64,000 nt of DNA from Bacillota bacterium. Lineage in GTDB: Bacteria > Bacillota > Clostridia > Lachnospirales > Lachnospiraceae. Made by a program: the position numbers and the translations under genes. Each line of letters begins with the position of its first letter. Positions within the stretch are counted from its first letter, which is position 1. The notes below the pieces were generated by a model, which did not search any database, was not told where the DNA came from, and saw nothing but the letters and a program-made list of their open reading frames with translations. Below are positions 40,049 through 50,400 of the stretch, one piece after another. The stretch lies in assembly GCA_023398375.1 (NCBI GenBank), contig JAEWSH010000051.1, positions 496,001 through 560,000 of the forward strand. Direction: 5' to 3'.

Positions 40049-41497
40049 ATGGCAGATAATATTTATATGCAAACAGATTCTGAAGATAAAATGGGCGAAG
40101 AGTGTGGTGTGTTCGGCATGTATGATTTTGCCGGCAGCGATGTAGCATCTTCCATCTATTATGGTCTATTAACACTCCAGCACAGAGGGCAGGAGAGCTG
40201 CGGTATTGCAGTCAGTGATACGAATGGACCGAAGGGAAAAGTTTTAAGTGCCAAAGAGATGGGACTTGTAAATGAATATTTTACGCCTGAGCAGCTGGAG
40301 CAGCTGAAAGGTGACATTGGAGTTGGACATGTCCGCTATTCTACAGCCGGAAGCAGTACCCGTGAAAATGCACAGCCGTTGGTATTAAATTACGTAAAAG
40401 GAACCCTGGGACTGGCTCACAACGGAAATCTGATCAATGCACCTGAACTCAGACGTGAATTAGAATATACAGGTGCTATCTTTCAGACTACGATTGATTC
40501 AGAAGTCATCGCATATCATATTGCCAGAGAAAGATTAAATTCAAAGACGGTAGAAGAAGCGGTGGGAAGAGCTATGAAGAAAATTAAGGGCGCATATTCC
40601 CTTATTGTCATGTCACCAAGGAAATTGATCGGCTCCCGGGATCCATTTGGATTCAGACCGCTTTGTATCGGAAAAAGAGAGGAAGCATATGTACTTGCTT
40701 CGGAAAGCTGTGCGCTTGATACTGTAGGTGCTGCTTTTATCAGAGATGTACTACCAGGTGAGATTGTTACGATTAGCCCGGAAAATGGAATTGAATCTGA
40801 TACAAGTATGTGTTTATCGGAGCAGGAGCATGCTAGATGTGTATTTGAATATATTTATTTTGCAAGACCAGATAGTTATATTGACGGGCAAAGTGTATAC
40901 AATGCAAGAATGCTTGCAGGAAAATTTTTGGCAATTGATTCCCCAGTAGAAGCTGACCTGGTAGTCGGCGTACCCGAATCTGGTAATGTTGCAGCATTGG
41001 GGTATTCTTTACAGTCAGGAATTCCTTATGGTACTGCATTTGTTAAAAATACTTATGTTGGACGTACGTTTATTAAACCGAAGCAGAAGAGCAGGGAGAG
41101 CAGTGTTCAGGTAAAGCTGAATGCACTAAGGGAAGCGGTCGCGGGTAAACGTGTAATTATGATAGACGATTCTATCGTACGCGGCACGACAAGCGATCGA
41201 ATCGTAAGAATGCTTCGTGAGGCAGGTGCCAAAGAAGTGCACATGAGAGTAAGCTCACCACCATTTTTATGGCCATGCTATTTCGGAACAGATGTACCGG
41301 CAAGAGAGCAGTTGATTGCATATAACCGTTCTGTTGAAGAGATAAGAGATATCATCGGAGCAGATTCGTTAGGATATCTGAGTGTTGAACGCTTGGAAGA
41401 GATGGTCGGAGGACTTTCTATTTGTAAAGGGTGCTTTACGGGAAGCTATCCGATGGAACCACCTGAAGAAGACATTCGTGGTGATTATGCGAGATAA
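40049..41497 (+). CDS. purF: amidophosphoribosyltransferase
   Basis: This enzyme makes phosphoribosylamine from PRPP and glutamine, the first committed purine step. The 482-residue protein begins with an 18-residue propeptide that must be removed to expose the catalytic Cys19 in EECGVFGMYDF. The PRPP loop is VIMIDDSIVRGTT. Cysteines in HARCVFEYIYF, LWPCYFG and SICKGCFTG match the four ligands of the 4Fe-4S cluster of the Bacillus-type enzyme, so it should be oxygen-sensitive, fitting an anaerobe. It lies 3 bp after purC; purB follows after about 140 bp. Confidence 0.96.
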   Translation: MADNIYMQTDSEDKMGEECGVFGMYDFAGSDVASSIYYGLLTLQHRGQESCGIAVSDTNGPKGKVLSAKEMGLVNEYFTPEQLEQLKGDIGVGHVRYSTAGSSTRENAQPLVLNYVKGTLGLAHNGNLINAPELRRELEYTGAIFQTTIDSEVIAYHIARERLNSKTVEEAVGRAMKKIKGAYSLIVMSPRKLIGSRDPFGFRPLCIGKREEAYVLASESCALDTVGAAFIRDVLPGEIVTISPENGIESDTSMCLSEQEHARCVFEYIYFARPDSYIDGQSVYNARMLAGKFLAIDSPVEADLVVGVPESGNVAALGYSLQSGIPYGTAFVKNTYVGRTFIKPKQKSRESSVQVKLNALREAVAGKRVIMIDDSIVRGTTSDRIVRMLREAGAKEVHMRVSSPPFLWPCYFGTDVPAREQLIAYNRSVEEIRDIIGADSLGYLSVERLEEMVGGLSICKGCFTGSYPMEPPEEDIRGDYAR

Positions 41498-41640
41498 GCA
41501 AAGGGAGCATAAATTATCATGAGGTCGTATATGCTTGCCTATACGATATTATGTAATTTATGTGAACGCGCAACGCGACCGAGGAAAATAGAAGATTTTT
41601 CGAGGCTTTGCTTAAATGGAAACTTATTTGGAGGAATATT

Positions 41641-43074
41641 ATGGGCACAGACAGATATCAAAGTCCGCTTTCGGATAGATATGCGAGTAAAGAAATGCAA
41701 TATATTTTTTCGCCGGATATGAAATTCCGGACATGGAGAAAATTATGGATCGCACTTGCTGAGACCGAAAAGGAATTAGGACTTTCTATTACACAGGAAC
41801 AAATCGATGAATTGAAAACATATCAGGATACTATCAATTATGAGGTTGCCAGAAAGAGAGAAATGGAAGTACGTCATGATGTTATGAGCCATGTATATGC
41901 GTATGGCGTACAATGTCCAAAGGCAAAGGGAATTATCCATCTTGGTGCAACCTCCTGTTATGTTGGAGATAATACAGATATTATCGTTATGACAGAAGCA
42001 TTGCGTCTGGTAAAAAAGAAATTGGTAAATGTGATTGCTGAGTTATCAAAATTTGCAGAAGAGTACAAAGCGCTTCCGACGCTTGCATTTACACATTTTC
42101 AACCAGCCCAGCCAACGACAGTTGGAAAGAGGGCGACCCTTTGGGCACAGGAATTTATATTGGATCTGGAAGATTTAAATTACGTTCTGGAAAATATGAA
42201 ACTGCTCGGCTCTAAGGGAACAACCGGAACCCAGGCAAGTTTTCTGGAGTTATTTGACGGCGATCAGGAGACAATTGATAAGATTGATCCGATGATCGCA
42301 TCTAAGATGGGATTTTCAGAATGCTTTGCTGTATCTGGACAGACATATTCCCGTAAGGTGGATACCAGAGTTGCGAATGTTTTGGCCGGAATTGCGGCCA
42401 GTGCGCATAAAATGTCTAATGATATCCGTTTGTTGCAGCACTTAAAAGAAGTGGAAGAACCATTTGAAAAGAGCCAGATAGGATCTTCTGCAATGGCTTA
42501 TAAGAGAAATCCTATGAGAAGCGAAAGGATTGCTTCTTTATCAAGATTTGTGATGGTAGATGCCCTGAATCCTGCAATTACTTCAGCGACGCAATGGTTT
42601 GAGAGAACTTTGGACGATTCAGCGAACAAAAGATTATCAATTCCCGAAGGTTTCCTTGCGGTTGATGGTATCCTGGACTTGAGCCTGAATGTAGTTGACG
42701 GACTTGTAGTCTATCCAAAAGTAATTGAAAAACGTCTTCGCAGTGAACTCCCTTTCATGGCAACAGAGAATATTATGATGGATGCCGTAAAAGCAGGTGG
42801 AGACAGACAGGAATTACACGAAAAAATCCGTGAACTTTCCATGGAGGCGGGGAAAAATGTGAAAGTAAATGGCAAAGAAAATAATCTTCTGGAATTAATT
42901 GCAGCAGATCCTGCATTTAACTTGAGTTTAGAGGAACTGGAGAAAACAATGGATCCGGCAAAGTATACTGGACGTGCCGAAATACAGGTTGCAGCATTCC
43001 TCAAAAATGTAATTGCACCAATTCTGGAGGAAAATCAGAAATTATTGGGAATGAAAGCAGAAATTACGGTCTAG
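41641..43074 (+). CDS. purB: adenylosuccinate lyase
   Basis: This enzyme cleaves fumarate from SAICAR and from adenylosuccinate. The 477-residue protein contains the fumarase/lyase signature SQIGSSAMAYKRNPMRSERI with the mobile catalytic-loop Ser, plus THFQPAQPTTVGKR with the catalytic His and GATSCYVGDNTD. I chose the ATG at 41641 because TTTGGAGGAAT lies before it; an upstream start would add 11 residues without a ribosome site. It is somewhat longer than the common 430-residue form and resembles the class found in Clostridia and eukaryotes. A terminator follows 10 bp after the stop. Confidence 0.95.
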   Translation: MGTDRYQSPLSDRYASKEMQYIFSPDMKFRTWRKLWIALAETEKELGLSITQEQIDELKTYQDTINYEVARKREMEVRHDVMSHVYAYGVQCPKAKGIIHLGATSCYVGDNTDIIVMTEALRLVKKKLVNVIAELSKFAEEYKALPTLAFTHFQPAQPTTVGKRATLWAQEFILDLEDLNYVLENMKLLGSKGTTGTQASFLELFDGDQETIDKIDPMIASKMGFSECFAVSGQTYSRKVDTRVANVLAGIAASAHKMSNDIRLLQHLKEVEEPFEKSQIGSSAMAYKRNPMRSERIASLSRFVMVDALNPAITSATQWFERTLDDSANKRLSIPEGFLAVDGILDLSLNVVDGLVVYPKVIEKRLRSELPFMATENIMMDAVKAGGDRQELHEKIRELSMEAGKNVKVNGKENNLLELIAADPAFNLSLEELEKTMDPAKYTGRAEIQVAAFLKNVIAPILEENQKLLGMKAEITV

Positions 43075-43083
43075 AGCGAAATC

Positions 43084-43130
43084 GCAGAAAGTAAAGGAAA
43101 TATCACTTGTTTCCTTGCTTTCTGCTTTTT
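43084..43130 (+). terminator. terminator after purB
   Basis: GCAGAAAGTAAAGGAAA pairs with TTTCCTTGCTTTCTGC and is followed by TTTTTTATTTT: a classical Rho-independent terminator closing the purC-purF-purB unit. Confidence 0.92.
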
Positions 43131-43232
43131 TATTTTGGTTATAATAAAAAATAGAAAATGTGGAAAAATATGCTATACTCTAATAAGAATAAACTTGTTG
43201 ATTTAAATTATGACAGGAAGTGCAGGCTCATT

Positions 43233-44120
43233 ATGACAACGAACTTAGAATATTACAAAGTATTTTATTATGTTGCAAAATTTGGAAGTATTACCATGGC
43301 GGCAGAACAATTGTCCATATCGCAACCAGCAGTCAGTCAGTCTTTGAAACAGCTGGAAAAAATATTGGGGACAAAATTATTTGTGCGTATTTCAAAAGGT
43401 GTCCGCTTGACCAAAGAAGGGGAAATGCTTTTTCTGTATGTAAAAAATGGATATGAACAGATGGAACTTGGAGAACATATGTTGTCTAAGATGTTGAATC
43501 TTGATATTGGAGAGATTCGAATCGGGGCAAGCGATATGACATTACAATTTTATCTTTTGCCTTATCTGGAACGATTCCATGAGATGTATCCTAAGATAAA
43601 GGTAATTGTTACAAATGCACCTACTCCTGAAACACTTCGCTATCTGCAAGAAAGTAAAATAGATTTTGGAGTCGTTAGTACACCGTTTGAAGCAAAGTCT
43701 GATATTCATGCAATTGAAGTGAGGGAAATAGAAGATGTATTTATTGCCGGCCGTAAATTCATTCCTTATAAACATCATACATTGGATTTGCAGGATTTGG
43801 AAACTATGCCTTTGATAACGTTGGAAAAGAATACAAGTACCAGAAGTTATATGGATACATTCCTGGCTAAAAACGGTGTAGTGCTACATCCGGAATTTGA
43901 ACTTGCAACAAGCGATATGATTGTACAGTTCGCCCTGCGTAATCTGGGTATTGGAAATGTCATGAGAGATTTCGCAAAACCTTATCTTGAGGATGGAAGA
44001 TTATTTGAACTGCGTTTTAATAAGATTATTCCAAAACGTCATTTTTGTGTGATAGTGGATGCGAAGAGTTCACTTTCATCCCCGGCAAGGAAACTGATGC
44101 AGTTAATACAAGAGAAATAA
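43233..44120 (+). CDS. LysR family transcriptional regulator
   Basis: This 295-residue regulator has the N-terminal winged helix FGSITMAAEQLSISQPAVSQSLKQLEK and a LysR substrate-binding domain beginning GEIRIGASDMTLQFYLLPYLERF. I chose the ATG at 43233 (MTTNLEYYKVF) because a possible promoter -10, TATACT at about 43174, lies upstream and would place an earlier in-frame start too close to the transcription start. It sits between purB and purA on the same strand, each with its own signals, so a role in purine control is possible but not shown. The effector is unknown. Confidence 0.9.
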   Translation: MTTNLEYYKVFYYVAKFGSITMAAEQLSISQPAVSQSLKQLEKILGTKLFVRISKGVRLTKEGEMLFLYVKNGYEQMELGEHMLSKMLNLDIGEIRIGASDMTLQFYLLPYLERFHEMYPKIKVIVTNAPTPETLRYLQESKIDFGVVSTPFEAKSDIHAIEVREIEDVFIAGRKFIPYKHHTLDLQDLETMPLITLEKNTSTRSYMDTFLAKNGVVLHPEFELATSDMIVQFALRNLGIGNVMRDFAKPYLEDGRLFELRFNKIIPKRHFCVIVDAKSSLSSPARKLMQLIQEK

Positions 44121-44257
44121 TCATACTATAACTTAGAATTATAATGAATATAATAAATATTGATTTTACTTATATTACAGTACCGTGTATACTTACGAAG
44201 TAAAGACATTTTTACTTATAATCTTACAACGTAATGAAAATGGAGGAACAATAAATT

Positions 44258-45547
44258 ATGGTGAAAGCAGTAGTTGGAGCAAACTGGGGCGATGAGGGAA
44301 AAGGAAAAATCACAGATATGCTTGCGAAAGAAGCTGATATTATTGTCAGATTCCAGGGGGGTGCAAATGCAGGTCATACAATCGTAAATGATTATGGAAA
44401 ATTCGCACTTCATACACTTCCGTCAGGAGTATTCTATGATCATACAACCAGTATTATCGGAAATGGTGTGGCACTCAATATACCGATTCTTTTTAAAGAG
44501 ATTCGATCAATTACAGATAAAAACGTGCCGATGCCTAAGATTTTAGTATCTGACAGAGCACAAATGGTGATGCCATACCATATTTTATTTGATCAATATG
44601 AAGAAGAAAGATTAGGAGGTAAATCATTTGGCTCTACCAAGTCAGGTATTGCACCTTTCTATTCAGATAAATACGCAAAAATTGGTTTTCAGGTAAGAGA
44701 GTTATTTGATGGTACAGATTTAAAAGAGAAGCTGACCAGAGTCTGTGAGACAAAAAATGTATTATTAGAGCATCTATATCATAAACCTCTCTTGAATGAA
44801 GAAAAATTATACAAGACATTGATGGAATATAAAGAGATGGTGACACCATATGTATGTGATGTGTCATTACACTTAGATAAAGCAATTAAGGAAGGAAAGA
44901 CGATTCTGTTAGAAGGACAACTTGGTACTTTAAAGGATCCTGATCACGGAATTTATCCGATGGTCACCTCTTCTTCAACGTTGGCAGCATATGGGGCAAT
45001 CGGAGCAGGTATCCCTCCGTATGAGATCAAACAGGTCGTAACAGTATGTAAAGCATATTCTTCAGCAGTGGGCGCTGGTGCATTTGTATCGGAGATCTTT
45101 GATAAGGAAGCGGATGAACTTAGAAGACGCGGCGGAGATGGCGGTGAATATGGTGCTACAACAGGACGCCCGAGACGTATGGGATGGTTTGATTGTGTTG
45201 CTTCCAAATATGGCTGCAGATTACAGGGAACTACAGACGTAGCATTTACAGTATTGGATGTACTAGGATATTTGGATGAAATTCCTATTTGTGTCGGATA
45301 CGACGTTAACGGAACAGTTACAACAGATTTCCCTACAACAGGTTTGTTAGAAAGGGCAAAGCCAGTATTAGAGACACTTCCTGGCTGGAAAGAAGATATT
45401 CGTGGTATTAGGAAATATGAAGACCTTCCGGAAAACTGCAGAAAATATGTGGAATTTATAGAAAAACAGATTGAATATCCAATTACAATGGTATCAAACG
45501 GACCGGGCAGAGAAGATATTATATACCGAAGCAGCGTTTTGAAGTAG
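44258..45547 (+). CDS. purA: adenylosuccinate synthetase
   Basis: This enzyme forms adenylosuccinate from IMP, aspartate and GTP, the first step from IMP to AMP. The N-terminal GANWGDEGKGKITD motif holds the GTP loop and catalytic Asp, and QGGANAGHTI the catalytic His. EGQLGTLKDPDHGIYPMVTSSS and RRMGWFDCV are other signatures; in the first, the usual GAQGTLLD reads GQLGTLKD. At 429 residues the length is normal. TGGAGGAACA is the ribosome site. A likely promoter, TTTACT-N17-TATACT, lies at 44165-44193. PurB, two genes upstream, finishes the reaction to AMP. Confidence 0.95.
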   Translation: MVKAVVGANWGDEGKGKITDMLAKEADIIVRFQGGANAGHTIVNDYGKFALHTLPSGVFYDHTTSIIGNGVALNIPILFKEIRSITDKNVPMPKILVSDRAQMVMPYHILFDQYEEERLGGKSFGSTKSGIAPFYSDKYAKIGFQVRELFDGTDLKEKLTRVCETKNVLLEHLYHKPLLNEEKLYKTLMEYKEMVTPYVCDVSLHLDKAIKEGKTILLEGQLGTLKDPDHGIYPMVTSSSTLAAYGAIGAGIPPYEIKQVVTVCKAYSSAVGAGAFVSEIFDKEADELRRRGGDGGEYGATTGRPRRMGWFDCVASKYGCRLQGTTDVAFTVLDVLGYLDEIPICVGYDVNGTVTTDFPTTGLLERAKPVLETLPGWKEDIRGIRKYEDLPENCRKYVEFIEKQIEYPITMVSNGPGREDIIYRSSVLK

Positions 45548-45609
45548 GAGCATCGGCGGTATTCAGTCAGACAAATAAGTGATAGATATATTCTTATTCT
45601 TTTTTATGC

Positions 45610-45651
45610 TATAATATGAGACGAAGGTAGTGAGAATTACTTTCGTCTCAT
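45610..45651 (+). promoter_or_regulatory. TATAAT box followed by a hairpin, between purA and the YjdF-like gene
   Basis: TATAAT at 45610-45615, preceded by TATGC, is a likely -10 element. ATGAGACGAAGGT (45616-45628) pairs with ACTTTCGTCTCAT (45639-45651). The hairpin would form the very 5' end of the new transcript and could also end purA transcripts. Confidence 0.55.
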
Positions 45652-45681
45652 TTATATATTGTTGGAAAGGATATATTAAAA

Positions 45682-46521
45682 TTGAAAGATAATAAACTGA
45701 AAAACATGGCGAAGGCGTTGCAGATGGAATTGCGGGAACATAGAAGTTCTTTCATTGTATTTGTGGTATTACGTGTACTGGTCATTCTAATGATGGTATT
45801 ACAGTTCTTTAACGGGAATTTTGAGAATGTTTTTCTATGTGCGTTAACACTTCTGTTATTGATTATTCCAAGCTTTATACAGATCAATCTGCGTATTGAG
45901 CTGCCCACAACACTGGAAATATTTATGTTATTGTTTATATTTGCGGCTGAAATATTGGGTGAGATAAGCTCTTATTACATAATATATCCATTTTGGGATA
46001 CGATGCTGCATACTATCAATGGATTTCTTGCAGCAGCTATTGGGTTTTCCCTTGTTGATGTCTTAAATCGGAACGAGCGGGTTACATTTCGATTGTCACC
46101 GATATTCATGGCAGTGGTCGCTTTCTGCTTCTCAATGACGATAGGTGTATTGTGGGAATTTTTTGAGTGTGGTATGGATATTTTTTTGGGATTCGATATG
46201 CAAAAGGATACTATCATACATAGTGTTTCATCAGTGATGCTTGATTCGACAGGAGGAAATACTCCAAACAGCATTAAGAATATAGAGACTGTAGTAGTTA
46301 ACGGAAAAGAACTGGGTCTTGGCGGCTATTTGGATATCGGATTACTGGATACGATGAAGGATTTATTTGTTAATTTTATCGGTGCGCTCATATTTTCTAT
46401 GATTGGATTTGTTTATGTGAAGCAGCGTGGAAAAGGAAAGTTCGCAAGGAGATTCATTCCAAGATTGAAGAAGAGGGAAGCAGATTTTCTGACAATTGTA
46501 AATGAAGAGTGTGAGAAGTAA
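45682..46521 (+). CDS. YjdF-like multi-pass membrane protein (DUF2238-like)
   Basis: This 279-residue protein has about six membrane helices (including VVLRVLVILMMVLQFF, LLLLIIPSFIQINL and FMAVVAFCFSMTIGVLWEFFE). YIIYPFWDTMLHTINGFLAA and GVLWEFFECGMD resemble the conserved core of the YjdF/DUF2238 family, whose function is unknown to me. The start is a TTG behind GGAAAGG, chosen because no ATG or GTG nearby is in frame. The frame runs past the start region of the HAD gene, whose ATG lies 26 bp after the stop. The acidic and His residues in the membrane core might bind metal, which is speculation. Confidence 0.7.
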   Translation: MKDNKLKNMAKALQMELREHRSSFIVFVVLRVLVILMMVLQFFNGNFENVFLCALTLLLLIIPSFIQINLRIELPTTLEIFMLLFIFAAEILGEISSYYIIYPFWDTMLHTINGFLAAAIGFSLVDVLNRNERVTFRLSPIFMAVVAFCFSMTIGVLWEFFECGMDIFLGFDMQKDTIIHSVSSVMLDSTGGNTPNSIKNIETVVVNGKELGLGGYLDIGLLDTMKDLFVNFIGALIFSMIGFVYVKQRGKGKFARRFIPRLKKREADFLTIVNEECEK

Positions 46522-46546
46522 TTCTAAGCATGCAGATGGGGGTATT

Positions 46547-47158
46547 ATGATTAAGACAATTATTTTTGATATAGGAAATGTATTAGCGGACTTTAATTAT
46601 ACAGGATGCTTCAAACATTATACTTCGGATGAAGAGACATACTACAAAATGGTGCAGGCAACCGTTATGAGTCCGGTCTGGAATGAATTTGATAAAGGAG
46701 TATGGTCTGATGAAGAGATTTTACAGGGATTCATTGATAATGACGCATCAATAGAAAGAGAGCTACGTAATATGTTCATGAATCTCAAGGATATTATCAG
46801 GCAGCGTGATTATGCAATTCCGTGGATTCAGGAACTAAAACAGAGGGGATATCAGGTTTTTGTGTTATCTAACTTTCCCAAACGAATCTATGAGATCCAT
46901 CGGGAGGATGAGATGCGGTTCATGGAGGTAGTAGATGGCGGAATATTATCGTATCGTGAGCAGTTAGTAAAGCCAGATCCAAAGATCTATCATTTATTAA
47001 TGAAACGATATCACCTGGCTCCGGAGGAATGTTTGTTTATGGATGACAGGAAAGAAAATGTGCTGGCCGCGCGTAAGGTGGGATGGCATGCAATCCAATT
47101 TTTTACAAAAGAAAAGGCAGTTGAAGAATTAGAAATGATTACAAAACAGATAAAATGA
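46547..47158 (+). CDS. HAD-IA family hydrolase (YihX-like)
   Basis: This 203-residue protein is a HAD-superfamily enzyme, probably a sugar-phosphate phosphatase. Motif I reads FDIGNVLADF, where the second Asp of the usual DxD is Gly, as in YihX and haloacid epoxide-hydrolase-like members. Motif II is VFVLSNF. Motif III is the Lys of QLVKPDPKIY. Motif IV is LFMDDRKENVLAARKVGW. I chose the ATG at 46547 behind GGGGG; upstream in-frame starts overlap the YjdF-like gene. A terminator follows about 35 bp after the stop codon. Confidence 0.88.
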   Translation: MIKTIIFDIGNVLADFNYTGCFKHYTSDEETYYKMVQATVMSPVWNEFDKGVWSDEEILQGFIDNDASIERELRNMFMNLKDIIRQRDYAIPWIQELKQRGYQVFVLSNFPKRIYEIHREDEMRFMEVVDGGILSYREQLVKPDPKIYHLLMKRYHLAPEECLFMDDRKENVLAARKVGWHAIQFFTKEKAVEELEMITKQIK

Positions 47159-47193
47159 CGAAAATGATACAATTTATTGTTTTCGATTATGGT

Positions 47194-47245
47194 AAAAGAC
47201 CAAAGACAATTGCGGAAGTAAGCAATAGAGCTTTGGTCTTTTTAT
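47194..47245 (+). terminator. terminator after the HAD gene
   Basis: AAAAGACCAAAG pairs with CTTTGGTCTTTT, followed by TTAT. The loop is 25 bases. The rest of the 339-bp gap to the surface-protein gene is very AT-rich and contains the ECF-like promoter motif at 47381. Confidence 0.85.
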
Positions 47246-47380
47246 ATAGGATGATGCAAGAAAGTATAATGATTTTGAGAAATGACCAGAAAAATAAAAT
47301 GGAAAAATATAACAATTTTTCATAAAAAAAACATATTGTTTTTATAAAAAACAGAGAAGATATATATTCTTTATAAAAGG

Positions 47381-47413
47381 TGACCTTTTTAAAAAAATGG
47401 AATAGTCTTTAAT
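47381..47413 (+). promoter_or_regulatory. ECF-sigma-like promoter motif upstream of the giant surface protein
   Basis: TGACCTTTTT (47381-47390) and GTCTTTAAT (47405-47413) start exactly 24 bases apart. The same two words with the same spacing precede the deacetylase gene at 57106-57138. A GAC/AAC-type -35 with a GTC-type -10 is the general style of extracytoplasmic-function sigma factors. TGACC also lies within the small palindrome AAAAGGTGACCTTTT. Confidence 0.5.
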
Positions 47414-47496
47414 AATATAACCTTGAGCAAAGCATAAGTACGTCAGTAGAATTTATGCATAGTTAAGTTATAAAAGGAAAGAGAGGAATTCGGGGA

Positions 47497-50400
47497 ATGA
47501 AAAAAAGAATGAGAGTTATTGCTTTTGCAATGGCATTCGTATTGACCTTCACTACACTTATAGGTGATAGTTCAGTGCTGACTGTTCGAGCAGAAGAGAT
47601 AACAGACGAATCTTCAGAGAGCAGTGACATAGTAGAAGATACATCTGCTGGTAATGAATCTGAGGAAACAGTCGCAACGGAAGAAAAATCATCTTCTGAT
47701 ATTGTTGATAGTAGTACAGCAGCAGAAGAAAAGAGTTCACAGGAAGACACAGAAGAAGTGAGCTCAGGGGAAGAAACTTCTTCATCCGGCGAAGTCGTAT
47801 CAACAACAGAGGAAGTGACTTCAACAGAGGAAGCGGAAACAGAAGAAACAACAGAAGAAACAACAGAAGAAACAACAGAAGAAATAACAGAAGAAATAAC
47901 AACAGAAGAAACTACTGAGGTAGTAGAAGAACAGATAGTAATTCTATATGAAGCTTCAGAAGGCGGTACAGTTTCTATAAATAGAGAAGAAGTATCTCTT
48001 AGCGATAAAGAAGCAGTTGTGCAAGGCGCTACAGCTATCGCTGATGAAGGCTATGAATTCGTTAATTGGACAAAAGGGGAGGCAGAAGTATGTACCTCGG
48101 AAACTTTTGTGCCGGAAAAAGAGGAAGCAACTTATGTTGCAAATTTTAAATTAATAGAAGCAACACCGGCATTTAGCCAGGATGTTGATATGGGTGATGT
48201 CATTATTCACATCAAAGCCGAGGCAGGTGTATTCCCAGAAGGTGTAAAAGTAGCAGTCAATGAAGTAAAAGATACTGAGGATACCAATAAGATCGAAGAA
48301 GCAGTGTCTGAAGAATTAGAGCAGGATGAAGATATTGCGAAAGCATTTTCGTATGATATTACCTTTTCAACCGAAGAAGAGGATAATATTCAGCCGAAGG
48401 GTACTGTAGATGTTACTTTTGAAGCAGTAAACAAAGCCGCTGATCAGGAATTAGCAGTATTCCATATGGATGATGAACTTTCAGATGCGGAATCTATGAA
48501 AGACCAGCTCCCGGGAGAGGAAAATCAGGTTAGAGTAGAAGCTGAACACTTTTCCGTATATGTTGTTACACTGATTGTAGGAACTACATCGACTGTAATC
48601 AGTGACCTTACAGTAGGCAGCAAGATTACATTTTCTGATTTCTTATCAAAGTATTTCAGCAATGATAATATTTCACGAGTTGATAAAGTTGAGAGAGACA
48701 AATCAAATGTAAGAATCAGTAGTAATACCAGTGTAATTGCTTATCAGACTAATAAAAAGGGAAGCGGCTATTATCGTTTAGATAACTATCTTACGGTGCA
48801 AGGTACGGGCACCTCTTCTATTAGAATGAAATGTTATGATAGCAGTAATAACTTTCTTGCTACGATTACATGTACGATAAAAGTAGAAGAGAAAGTAGAA
48901 GTTATTCTATATGCAAATGGGGGCAGTTTTGCAGATGGTTCTGCTGCAAAAGTGATTTTAAGCGGATATAATCAGAAGCTAACGCAAGAAGACCTTGCAG
49001 CACCGACCAGTGCAAACGGGGCAACTTTTGAAGGATGGTATTATGTTGCATATGGATCTAATAAAGTAGATTTTAATACCAATACGGTCATCACAGATTC
49101 CTTAGTATATGGTGTGGATTTCGGCCGCTTGTACGGCGGTAATTCCGGAAAAATTGTATTATACGCAGACTGGTCAGTGACACAGCCTACAAGTTGTGTA
49201 AATGCGCCGACACAGCCTTCTACAGGCGGGTTGGATCCGGGCGAAGTAGCGGCACATAAGAATGCTGCCTGGGTGGACTATGATAAACGTATTGCAGCAA
49301 TTACATTTGACCTGCAGGGAATTCCAATCAATACGGGTTCCGATGTTGTCATCGTAATGGATACGTCCCTTAGTATGGTACCCGACTATAATGATAACGG
49401 TATAGACAGGTTGACAGCAGCTAAGACAGCAACTAAAAATATGGTGGATTCTTTGCTTGGAGATGCAAGCAAGAACAACAGGGTTGCATTTGTATCATTT
49501 GCAGGAAATGTGAACGAAAAGGCTAATTTCCAGACGAACGCATCATCGGTAAAGCAGGTGGTAGAAGGAGCAAGTGTAGCAACAAGTACGAATTATAATG
49601 CAGCTTTACAGCAAGCATACCAATTTATAAATAACAGAAGCAGTAAAGAAAGACCGGCATATGTGGTATTTATCTCAGATGGAGAGCCAAATAAAGGAGG
49701 GGACTACACTTCTGTTAAAAACATTTTGAAGAAAGTATCCACTATATATACGGTGGGCATTCAGATGTCATCAAGCAGCGTGTTATCGAGTCTTGGAAAA
49801 GAGTATTTCAATGTAACAGACGTCACCAGTTTAAACTCTGTTTTGGCTAAAGTTGCGGCAAAGACTAAAATTGCAGGAACGAATGCAGTGATAACGGATA
49901 CGATATCAAATTATTTTGATCTGCTCAGCAACGGTTCTTATACGGATGCAAGTGGGAAGACAGTGAATATTTCCCTTCCGGATGGAGCGGTTACAAGCGG
50001 CAAGGTTGTTACGATTGATGTAGGGAACATTATTGAAGATACGCAGTATGTGACTATTTATGTCAAGTTAAAGAGTGCATATACCAATAAAAAGAGTATC
50101 TATCCGACCAATGCAAATGCATCGTTATCCTTTACCAATATTAATAATGTAACAGAAAATAGAGGCGAAGAGGAACTTGGCCGTCCTGAAGTATCTGTTG
50201 CAAGTGGTTCCATTACTACAAATTATGTGCTTGTAGATGACGAGGGTAATTACGTTAATAATGAAGGAACAAAGGTAGCGGATGCTTATAAAGTAATTAT
50301 CAGCACAAGCAAATATGAAAAAGAAGGAAGCACCTCTTTAGATGTTTCAAAGGCGGGAATTACTTATAATGTCACTCCTACGGCACCGGCAGGATACACA

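Noticed and set aside
47558..47902. Leucine-rich minus-strand frame opposite the surface protein
   Set aside because: It is the antisense of Glu/Thr-rich codons (GAAGAAACA) and has no gene signals.
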